From an uncultured Oscillospiraceae bacterium (GTDB lineage: Bacteria; Bacillota; Clostridia; Oscillospirales; Oscillospiraceae): a DNA stretch of 16,893 bases. The position numbers and the translations under genes were made by a program. Position 1 is the stretch's first letter, and every line of letters begins with the position of its first letter. Positions 6,739 to 12,729 of the stretch are shown here, one piece after another. The stretch spans positions 1 through 16,893 of the forward strand of contig CALWWH010000117.1 in the NCBI GenBank assembly GCA_944385195.1. The letters are read 5' to 3'. The notes under the pieces are model-generated. The model worked only from the letters and a program-made list of their open reading frames with translations. It was not told the DNA's origin and made no database searches.

Positions 6739-8564
6739 ACGAACAGCAAAACAACACAATCCACCATCTGAAATGGTTTGGTCTGCCGCGCCTGATGCCA
6801 TATCTGCGGCCCTATCTCTGGATTTTCGTCAGTATGATTATCCTGGGCCTGCTGACTGGTCTGGTGGACATCGTCATGCCTCTGTTCCAGCAGTATGCCA
6901 TCAACCACTTTGTCGCGGAGAACACCTACAACGGCATCTGGATCTTTGCCATTGCCTATGCCCTGGTTCTGGCGGCCCAGGTCATCATGTCCTGCATCAG
7001 CTGCTACCAGGCGTCCTACGTGGAGACTTGCGTGGCCCGGGATATGCGGCGCCAGGGCTTCCACCACCTGCAAACCCTGTCCTTTTCGTACTTCAACCAG
7101 AACTCCGTAGGCTACATCCACGCCCGCATCATGTCCGACACCTCCCGCATCGGCGGTACGGTGACCTGGGATCTGATGGACGGCCTGTGGAACATGTCCT
7201 ACCTGGTGGGCGCCATTTTCGTCATGCTCCGCATCAACTGGAAGCTTGCCCTCTGCGTGATCGTAATTGTGCCCATCGTGGCCCTGGCCTCTGCCTATTT
7301 CCAGGGAAAACTCGTCAAGCTGGACCGCCGCATCCGTGAGACCAACTCCCAGATTACCGGCAAGTTCAACGAGGGCATCACCGGCGTAAAGACCACCAAG
7401 ACCCTCGTCATCGAGGAGAAAATGGACGCTGCCTTCCGCGACACCACTAACCATATGAAGCAGATCAGCGTTCACGCGGCGCATTTTCGCGCCCTGTTCC
7501 AGACGGTCATCTCCTTTGCCGCGTATCTTGCCATCTCCATCGTCCTCTGGCGCGGCGGCATTATTACCAAGGAGGGCCTGATGCTCGTTGGAACCTTGTC
7601 TGTATTTCTGAACTATGCCCAGGGCATGATGAACCCGGTCCAGTGGGTGGTGCGCGCCATGAGCGATATGATCACGGTACAGGTCAACATCGAGCGCTTC
7701 ACCGCCCTGATGGATACCGAGTCCAACGTGGTCGACCGTCCCGAGGTCATTGAGAAGTACGGCGACACCTTTAACCCCAAGGTCGAGAACTGGGAGCCCA
7801 TGACCGGCGATGTGGAGTTTCGGGACATCTCCTTTCAGTATCCCGACGGCGAGGAGATGGTCATCGAGCACTTTAATCTGACAGTCCCGGCGGGCAATAC
7901 TGTGGCCATTGTGGGCCAGACGGGCGCGGGCAAGTCGACGCTGGTCAACCTGCTCTGCCGTTTTTATGAGCCGACGGCTGGCCAGGTACTCATTGACGGC
8001 AAGGATATCCGGGAGCGGAGCCAGCTCTGGCTGCACTCCAACCTGGGCTATGTTCTTCAGACGCCGCACCTGTTTTCCGGCACTGTGCTGGAAAACCTCC
8101 GCTATGGCAATCCCAACGCCACTATGGAGCAGATTGAGGCCGCCTGCCGGCTGGTCAGCGCCGATAAGGTCATCGCCCGCATGGACGGCGGCTACAATGC
8201 CCAGGTGGGCGAGGGCGGCGATATGCTCTCCACCGGCGAGAAGCAGCTGATCAGCTTTGCCCGGGCGGTTCTGGCCGACCCGCGGCTCTTCGTCCTGGAT
8301 GAGGCCACGTCTTCCATCGACACCGTCACCGAACAGCTGATTCAGGACGCCACCCAAAAGCTCATGGAGGGCCGCACCACCTTCGTTGTTGCCCACCGGC
8401 TGAGCACCATCCGCAGCGCGGACGTGATCCTCGTGGTCAATGGCGGCAAGATCATCGAGCGCGGCAGCCACGAGGAGCTGATGGCCCGGAAGGGACACTA
8501 CTACAGCCTGTACACCCGCCAGTATGCGGAGGAGAATACCCGTGCCGCCTGGCAGGGGGCGTAG
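6735..8564 (+). CDS. Heterodimeric ABC exporter subunit B (canonical Walker B, altered signature)
   Basis: 609 residues starting at GTG 6735. The membrane domain covers about residues 20-330 and the ATPase domain about 358-600. Walker A is GQTGAGKST (394-402). The signature is LSTGEKQ (498-504), where Thr500 and Glu502 replace the usual Gly and Gln. Walker B is FVLDEATSSID with catalytic Glu523, and H-loop His554 follows in VAHRLSTI. Paired with subunit A, its Walker A/B plus A's LSGGQ gives one consensus ATP site; A's LDDS plus this LSTGE gives the degenerate one. Translation is coupled to subunit A. After the stop (TAG 8562-8564) transcription may end at the inverted repeat at 8629-8673. 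Confidence 0.93.
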   Translation: MNEQQNNTIHHLKWFGLPRLMPYLRPYLWIFVSMIILGLLTGLVDIVMPLFQQYAINHFVAENTYNGIWIFAIAYALVLAAQVIMSCISCYQASYVETCVARDMRRQGFHHLQTLSFSYFNQNSVGYIHARIMSDTSRIGGTVTWDLMDGLWNMSYLVGAIFVMLRINWKLALCVIVIVPIVALASAYFQGKLVKLDRRIRETNSQITGKFNEGITGVKTTKTLVIEEKMDAAFRDTTNHMKQISVHAAHFRALFQTVISFAAYLAISIVLWRGGIITKEGLMLVGTLSVFLNYAQGMMNPVQWVVRAMSDMITVQVNIERFTALMDTESNVVDRPEVIEKYGDTFNPKVENWEPMTGDVEFRDISFQYPDGEEMVIEHFNLTVPAGNTVAIVGQTGAGKSTLVNLLCRFYEPTAGQVLIDGKDIRERSQLWLHSNLGYVLQTPHLFSGTVLENLRYGNPNATMEQIEAACRLVSADKVIARMDGGYNAQVGEGGDMLSTGEKQLISFARAVLADPRLFVLDEATSSIDTVTEQLIQDATQKLMEGRTTFVVAHRLSTIRSADVILVVNGGKIIERGSHEELMARKGHYYSLYTRQYAEENTRAAWQGA

Positions 8565-8586
8565 AGAGCCTAAAATGAAGCAAAAC

Positions 8587-8599
8587 GCATTAAAAATGC
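8587..8599. repeat. Small palindrome upstream of the aldo/keto reductase promoter
   Basis: GCATT-AAA-AATGC, a perfect 5-bp-arm dyad 19 bp before the -35, in an A-rich stretch that could act as an UP element or a regulator site. Confidence 0.35.
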
Positions 8600-8618
8600 A
8601 AACATAAACAAACGGCAC

Positions 8619-8647
8619 TTGACAATATTGCACAGGGTTTGTATACT
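8619..8647 (+). promoter_or_regulatory. Strong promoter for the aldo/keto reductase
   Basis: -35 TTGACA (8619-8624), a 17-bp spacer and -10 TATACT (8642-8647). The predicted start is about 8654, leaving a leader of about 50 nt with AAGGAGG (8689-8695) 8 nt before the ATG. Confidence 0.85.
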
Positions 8648-8673
8648 AATGGATAGAGTACAAACCCTGTGCA
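8629..8673. repeat. 15-bp-arm inverted repeat interlaced with the promoter
   Basis: TGCACAGGGTTTGTA (8629-8643) and TACAAACCCTGTGCA (8659-8673) match at all 15 positions with 15 nt between. The left arm lies in the spacer and reaches into the -10; the right arm is downstream of the predicted start. Followed by GTTTTCC, it could fold in exporter read-through RNA as a terminator. Transcripts made from the promoter itself carry only the right arm. It may therefore be an operator, a terminator, or both. Confidence 0.7.
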
Positions 8674-8703
8674 GTTTTCCTATCAAGTAAGGAGGAGAAA
8701 ACA

Positions 8704-9840
8704 ATGATTGTTCGTGAGTACAAGAAAAACCCTCTTGAGAAATATGCCCTTCTGGGGATGGGATGCATGCGCCTGCCGACCCTGGAAGGCTCTCAGGAGC
8801 CAGATCCCGTCAAGTCCGAGGAGATCATCGACTACGCTTACACGCACGGGGTCAACTACTTCGACTCCGCGTATGTCTACATGGGCGGCAAGAGCGAGGT
8901 CGTCATGGGCAAGGCCCTGAGCAAGTATCCCCGGGAGAGCTACTGCGTTGCCTCCAAGCTGCCCAGCTGGGGCTTGCAAACGGCGGCCGATGTGGAACGC
9001 ATTTTCAACGAGACAATGGAGCGGCTGGGCACCGGCTACATCGACTTTTATCTCTGCCATAACGTAAACGAAGGCAGCATCGATACCTTTATGAATCCCG
9101 AGATCGGCGTCATTCCCTTCCTCGAGCGGATGAAGGCCGAGGGTAAGATCCGGCACCTGGGCTTTTCCAGCCACGGCAAGCCCGAGACGCTGCGCAAATT
9201 TGCCTCCCTGCGGGACTGGGACTTCGCCCAGATCCAGATGAATTATCTGGACTGGGAGATCGGCACCACCAAGCAGGAGTATGAGATTCTCGAGGAGCTG
9301 GGCATTCCCACTGTCGTCATGGAGCCTGTCCGCGGCGGACGCCTGGCGTCTCTGACCGAGGAGACTGACGCCATGCTCAAGGCGGCGCAGCCGGACCGCA
9401 GCATCGCCTCCTGGGCCTTCCGCTTCCTGATGGACAAGCCCAACCTGATGGTCATTCTCTCCGGCATGTCTACCATGGATCAGGTCATCGACAACGTCAA
9501 GACCTTCAATGAGTGCGGCCCCCTGAGCGAGGAGGAGCAGAAAACCCTGAGCCAGGCCGTGAGCATCTTCCGCAAGGCTGTCACTGTGCCCTGCACCGGC
9601 TGCCGCTACTGCTGCGATGATTGCCCCTCCGGCATTGACATCCCGAAGGTCCTGGAGGCCTACAACGCCTACAGTCTCAATAAGAGCCCTATGGCCCTGC
9701 GCGGCCTGGCGGAGAGCGACGCCCCCGGCCCCAAGGACTGCGTCGGCTGCGGTTCCTGCGCCAACCACTGCCCGCAGAACATCGACATCCCTGAGATCAT
9801 GAGCAAGCTCTCGGAGATTCTGGACGGGATGAAGAAGTAA
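8704..9840 (+). CDS. Aldo/keto reductase with C-terminal 2x[4Fe-4S] ferredoxin-like domain
   Basis: 378 residues. The N-terminal TIM-barrel carries the AKR tetrad: Asp54 and Tyr59 (FDSAYVYMGGKSE), Lys85 (VASKLP) and His119 (YLCHN). The C-terminal extension has two cluster motifs, CTGCRYCCDDCP (C297, C300, C303, C307) and CVGCGSCANHCP (C346, C349, C352, C356), each followed by an IDIP tail. This layout is common in anaerobes and suggests electron exchange with ferredoxin as well as, or instead of, NADPH. The substrate is unknown. It stands alone between the exporter operon and a terminator at 9853-9903, under a strong promoter framed by an inverted repeat, so it is probably a regulated single-gene unit. 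AAGGAGG precedes the ATG. Confidence 0.92.
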   Translation: MIVREYKKNPLEKYALLGMGCMRLPTLEGSQEPDPVKSEEIIDYAYTHGVNYFDSAYVYMGGKSEVVMGKALSKYPRESYCVASKLPSWGLQTAADVERIFNETMERLGTGYIDFYLCHNVNEGSIDTFMNPEIGVIPFLERMKAEGKIRHLGFSSHGKPETLRKFASLRDWDFAQIQMNYLDWEIGTTKQEYEILEELGIPTVVMEPVRGGRLASLTEETDAMLKAAQPDRSIASWAFRFLMDKPNLMVILSGMSTMDQVIDNVKTFNECGPLSEEEQKTLSQAVSIFRKAVTVPCTGCRYCCDDCPSGIDIPKVLEAYNAYSLNKSPMALRGLAESDAPGPKDCVGCGSCANHCPQNIDIPEIMSKLSEILDGMKK

Positions 9841-9852
9841 CCTAGCGTACCA

Positions 9853-9903
9853 AGCACCCCCACTCGATCGGTTTACTCCACAACCGGCGGTGGGGGCGCT
9901 TTT
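9853..9903 (+). terminator. Terminator after the aldo/keto reductase
   Basis: AGC-A-CCCCCAC pairs with GTGGGGG-C-GCT (one mismatch), with an inner CGGTT/AACCG stem in the loop, followed by a short TTTT. The stem is strong and the T-run weak. Confidence 0.7.
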
Positions 9904-9963
9904 GCGTATGCGCAGCGGTCTGACACACTTTACAATCGTGTACCAGTGTTTACTATACAAAAT

Positions 9964-9985
9964 TACCTCCTTGACAAAAGAGGTA
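9964..9985. repeat. Inverted repeat around the -35 of the atuA-type operon promoter
   Basis: TACCTC (9964-9969) and GAGGTA (9980-9985) flank the TTGACA, extending to 7 of 8 matches. It is a possible second regulator site beside the LacI-type operator. Confidence 0.4.
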
Positions 9986-10000
9986 GTACAACGATATACT
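9971..10000 (+). promoter_or_regulatory. Promoter for the AtuA/LacI/hydrolase operon
   Basis: -35 TTGACA (9971-9976), an 18-bp spacer and -10 TATACT (9995-10000), giving a start near 10007 and a leader of about 27 nt. Confidence 0.8.
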
Positions 10001-10001
10001 A
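9984..10001. promoter_or_regulatory. Candidate LacI-family operator over the -10
   Basis: TAGTACAACGATATACTA has seven of nine symmetric pairs and a central CG, the even-length, CG-centred form that LacI/PurR proteins bind. It covers the -10, so binding would repress. The LacI-family gene in the same operon is the likely binder, implying autoregulation. Confidence 0.55.
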
Positions 10002-10020
10002 AGCTCAAAACCAAACAGAG

Positions 10021-10026
10021 AGGGAG
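10021..10026 (+). promoter_or_regulatory. Ribosome site deciding the AtuA-type start
   Basis: AGGGAG is 7 nt before ATG 10034 but only 1 nt before ATG 10028, so 10034 is the likely start. Confidence 0.65.
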
Positions 10027-10033
10027 CATGATT

Positions 10034-11359
10034 ATGCACACTGTACGCATTGGCTCCGGCGCGGGATATGGCGGCGACCGGCTGGAGCCGGCCATTGACC
10101 GGATCCGTCGGGGGGAGCTGGACTACATCATCTTTGAGTGCCTGGCGGAGCGCACCATTGCGCTGGGGCAGTTGGAGCGGCGGCACGACCCCAAGAAGGG
10201 ATATAACTCCCTGCTGGAATACCGCATGCGTGCGATTTTGGACGCCATTCGGGAGCATCCGGTGAAAGTCATCACGAATATGGGCGCGGCAAATCCCGTC
10301 GCAGCCGCTGAAAAGACGGTGGAGCTGGCGAAGGAGGCGGGCCTTGCGGGACTAAAGATCGCCTGTGTGACCGGAGACGATGTACTGGCGCTGCTGAGCC
10401 CGGAGATGCCGGTCCTGGAGACGGGCAAGCCCCTGTCCGACCTGGGCCAGAGCATCCTCTCCGCCAACGCCTATCTTGGCGCCGACGGCATCGTCGAGGC
10501 GCTCAAGCAAGGTGCGGATATCGTCATCACCGGGCGCGTGGCGGACCCGGCCCTGGTTGTTGGGCCGCTGCGCTATCACTTTGGTTGGGCAGCGGAGGAG
10601 TATCACCGCGTTGGCCGTGGGGTGCTGGCAGGGCACCTGCTGGAATGCGCCGGGCAGGTCACGGGCGGTTATTTCGCCGACCCGGGAGTCAAGGATGTGC
10701 CGGAGCTTTGGAATCTGGGCTTCCCGATTGCAGAGGTGGGGGAGGATGGCAGCGTGGTCATCACCAAGCTCCCCGGTACCGGCGGTATGGTCACGGAGGC
10801 GACTGTGCAGGAGCAGATCCTGTACGAGATTCAGGACCCGGCCAGTTACTTCACTCCGGACTGCATCGCCGATTTCTCCGGCGTGCACACCGAGCAGCTG
10901 GGCCCTGATCGGGTTGCCGTCCACGGCGCCACAGGCCGCTGCCATAATGGGCAGTTCAAGGTCAGTGTCGGCTATCAGGACTGCTGGATCGGCGAGGGGC
11001 AGATCAGCTACTACGGCTCCACCGCCAGGGCCAGAGCAGAGCTGGCGGGAGAGATTATACGCAAGCGTCTCAAGGTTCGTAACTGCGCCTATACCGAGCT
11101 GCGGGTGGATTTGATGGGCGTGGACTCCCTCTTTACCGCCGCGGATACCTCTCCGCTGGAGGTGCGCCTGCGCGTGGCGGCTCGGACCGCAGACAGAGCA
11201 AACGCCGCCATCATTGGCGACGAGGTTGAGGCCCTGTACACCAACGGACCTGGCGGCGGCGGCGGCGCGGTCAAGAGCCTGCGGGAGGTCGTTTCGGTGG
11301 CGTCGGTCTTCGTCCCCCAGGAGAAGGTATCTGCGAATGTTCAAATTATGGAGGTGTAA
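10034..11359 (+). CDS. AtuA-family protein (DUF1446), large part
   Basis: 441 residues from MHTVRIGSGAGYGGD. Family features seen are IIFECLAERTIALGQLER, TNMGAANP, the strongly conserved ITGRVADPALVVGPL, AGHLLECAGQVTGGYF and a C-terminal NGPGGGGGAVKS glycine run. AtuA of Pseudomonas belongs to the citronellol/geraniol (acyclic terpene) degradation cluster, but its biochemical role is unknown. No signal peptide or membrane segment is visible. Longer readings from 9890 would include the terminator and promoter and are rejected. It is separated by 3 nt from a small gene that matches the C-terminal domain of longer AtuA proteins. The operon with LacI and a CocE-type hydrolase suggests catabolism of a specific ester, amide or branched acyl compound; no terpene-pathway partners are visible, so that role should not be assumed. 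Confidence 0.88.
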   Translation: MHTVRIGSGAGYGGDRLEPAIDRIRRGELDYIIFECLAERTIALGQLERRHDPKKGYNSLLEYRMRAILDAIREHPVKVITNMGAANPVAAAEKTVELAKEAGLAGLKIACVTGDDVLALLSPEMPVLETGKPLSDLGQSILSANAYLGADGIVEALKQGADIVITGRVADPALVVGPLRYHFGWAAEEYHRVGRGVLAGHLLECAGQVTGGYFADPGVKDVPELWNLGFPIAEVGEDGSVVITKLPGTGGMVTEATVQEQILYEIQDPASYFTPDCIADFSGVHTEQLGPDRVAVHGATGRCHNGQFKVSVGYQDCWIGEGQISYYGSTARARAELAGEIIRKRLKVRNCAYTELRVDLMGVDSLFTAADTSPLEVRLRVAARTADRANAAIIGDEVEALYTNGPGGGGGAVKSLREVVSVASVFVPQEKVSANVQIMEV

Positions 11360-11362
11360 GCG

Positions 11363-11677
11363 ATGAAACTGCGTGAATTGGCCCACTCCCGTACCGGCGA
11401 CAAGGGCAATATTTCCGTCATCTCCGTCATCGCCTGGAAGCCTGAGGACTACCCCCGCCTGAAGGCCCAGGTGACTGCCGATGTCGTGGCAAAGTACTTT
11501 CAAGGGGTCGTCCACGGCGCTGTGAAGCGCTATGAGATCCCGGGAATTCATGCCCTGAATTTTGTCATGGAGGACGCTCTGGGCGGTGGCGTGACCCGCT
11601 CCCTGGCCATCGATGCGCACGGCAAGTGCCTGAGCTACGCTCTGTTGGAGTTGGAGCTGCCTGACTGGGAGGGCTAA
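11363..11677 (+). CDS. AtuA-related small protein (C-terminal ferredoxin-fold-like domain as a separate gene)
   Basis: 104 residues with the marker HSRTGDKGNISVISVIAW near the N-terminus, equivalent to the ARSGDKG motif of the C-terminal domain of fused AtuA proteins. Further matches are VKRYEIPGIHALNFVMEDALGGGVTRSLAIDAHGK. GGAGG (11350-11354) is 8 nt from the ATG. It follows the large part by 3 nt and precedes LacI by 3 nt, so all are cotranslated. It most likely forms a complex with the large part; no catalytic motif is recognised. Confidence 0.82.
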   Translation: MKLRELAHSRTGDKGNISVISVIAWKPEDYPRLKAQVTADVVAKYFQGVVHGAVKRYEIPGIHALNFVMEDALGGGVTRSLAIDAHGKCLSYALLELELPDWEG

Positions 11678-11680
11678 TGG

Positions 11681-12664
11681 ATGGCGACGGTCAAGCAGAT
11701 CGCCGAACGGGCCGGAGTTAGCCCCAGCACGGTGTCCATCGTCCTGCGGGGCAATGCAGCCCAGCGCCATATCTCCCCTCAGACGGTGCAGCGGGTGCTC
11801 AGCTCCGCGCAGGAGCTGGGCTACCGGGCCAATCTCTCGGCCCAGCAGCTCCGGGGCAGTGCGCGGCAGCCGCTGTTCATTGCCCTGTACCTGGCAGATG
11901 ACTTCCGCACGCCGATGATGCTGCGGTTTCTGTCTGGGCTGCGGGAGTCCATGCGGGAGCGGGAAGACTGCGAGCTGCTCATTCGGCTCTATGAGCCCGG
12001 GAAACTGCGGCAGAGCAGCAGCCCGGAGGTGATGCGGCAGTTCCACGGGGCCATCGTCTGCAACGCCACGGCGGTAGATTTGCAGACTTTGGAGGGCGAG
12101 CGCCCGCGAATTCCCATTGTGCTCTACAACCGGCACAGTGACTGTTTTCCCGGTGTTGAGATGGATCACCAGACCATTGGCCGACGGATGGCGCAGGAAT
12201 TCGCAGCTCACGGGCGAAAAGACGCCGTGTGGCTGGCCTCACAGGCGCCCTATGAGTACCAGCAGATCCGGCAGAAGGCCTTCACCCAGGAGGCGGAGCG
12301 TCTGGGGATGCGCGTGCGGGTTTTGGGCGGCCCGGACCAGATGCCCAGCGGCAGCCTGCTGGCCCGGCGCCTGCGCGAGGAGGGGCTTCCGGACTGCATC
12401 GCCGCCGCCAGTGACCGCTTGGCCATCGGCGCGCTGCACGGCCTGCGGGGCATTGCAATCCCGGAGCAGTTGGAGCTGATCTGCGTGGGCAACGGCGACC
12501 GGCAGCTGCAGGAGTACACCCAGCCGGCGCTGTCTGTCATCGATCTGCCCATGGAGGAGATGGCCCGCCGCTGTTTTGAGATGCTGATGGAATGCCTGGC
12601 GGGGAAGACGCCGGCGTCCGAGGTGCTTCCGGTGCGGTATATTGCCCGGGGGACGACCATTTGA
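11681..12664 (+). CDS. LacI-family transcriptional regulator
   Basis: 327 residues. The N-terminal LacI helix-turn-helix is VKQIAERAGVSPSTVSIVLRG (residues 4-24). The hinge helix region NLSAQQLRG is typical, and the rest is a periplasmic-binding-protein-like sensor fold with DCIAAASDRLAIGALHGL and the closing LPVRYIARGTT. GGGAGGG (11667-11673) is 7 nt before the ATG. It lies inside the operon it probably controls, through the CG-centred site at 9984-10001. Ligands in this family are usually sugars or nucleosides, but here the neighbours point to another small molecule; the inducer is unknown. Confidence 0.9.
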   Translation: MATVKQIAERAGVSPSTVSIVLRGNAAQRHISPQTVQRVLSSAQELGYRANLSAQQLRGSARQPLFIALYLADDFRTPMMLRFLSGLRESMREREDCELLIRLYEPGKLRQSSSPEVMRQFHGAIVCNATAVDLQTLEGERPRIPIVLYNRHSDCFPGVEMDHQTIGRRMAQEFAAHGRKDAVWLASQAPYEYQQIRQKAFTQEAERLGMRVRVLGGPDQMPSGSLLARRLREEGLPDCIAAASDRLAIGALHGLRGIAIPEQLELICVGNGDRQLQEYTQPALSVIDLPMEEMARRCFEMLMECLAGKTPASEVLPVRYIARGTTI

Positions 12665-12729
12665 GCCAAAGAGCACAACGCCCCGTCAATGAAACAGAAT
12701 GGATACAATACTCAAAGGAGGAACAGACA

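Noticed and set aside
5113..6801. 562-codon minus-strand open frame across the first exporter gene
   Set aside because: Same reason: antisense shadow without motifs or a ribosome site.
6705..8633. 642-codon open frame on the minus strand across the second exporter gene
   Set aside because: It mirrors a clear ABC protein on the plus strand; the translation is low-complexity (rich in H, G, A, V, D) with no domain, as expected for antisense of GC-rich codons.
8629..8673. Inverted repeat as the end of an insertion sequence or a CRISPR repeat
   Set aside because: Single copy in the window, no transposase or repeat-spacer array nearby, and position matched to a promoter.
9890..10033. Longer AtuA reading starting at 9890
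   Set aside because: It would translate through the terminator, promoter and operator; AGGGAG places the start at 10034.
8683..10095. 470-codon minus-strand open frame across the reductase and the next promoter
   Set aside because: It crosses a terminator and a promoter; the protein has no motif.
10352..12211. 619-codon minus-strand open frame across AtuA, the small AtuA gene and LacI
   Set aside because: It spans several real genes, with shadow-like composition and no recognisable motif.
12592..12729. Longer CocE reading starting inside lacI
   Set aside because: No ribosome site there, and the extra residues are a shadow of the LacI C-terminus; AAAGGAGG fits ATG 12730.
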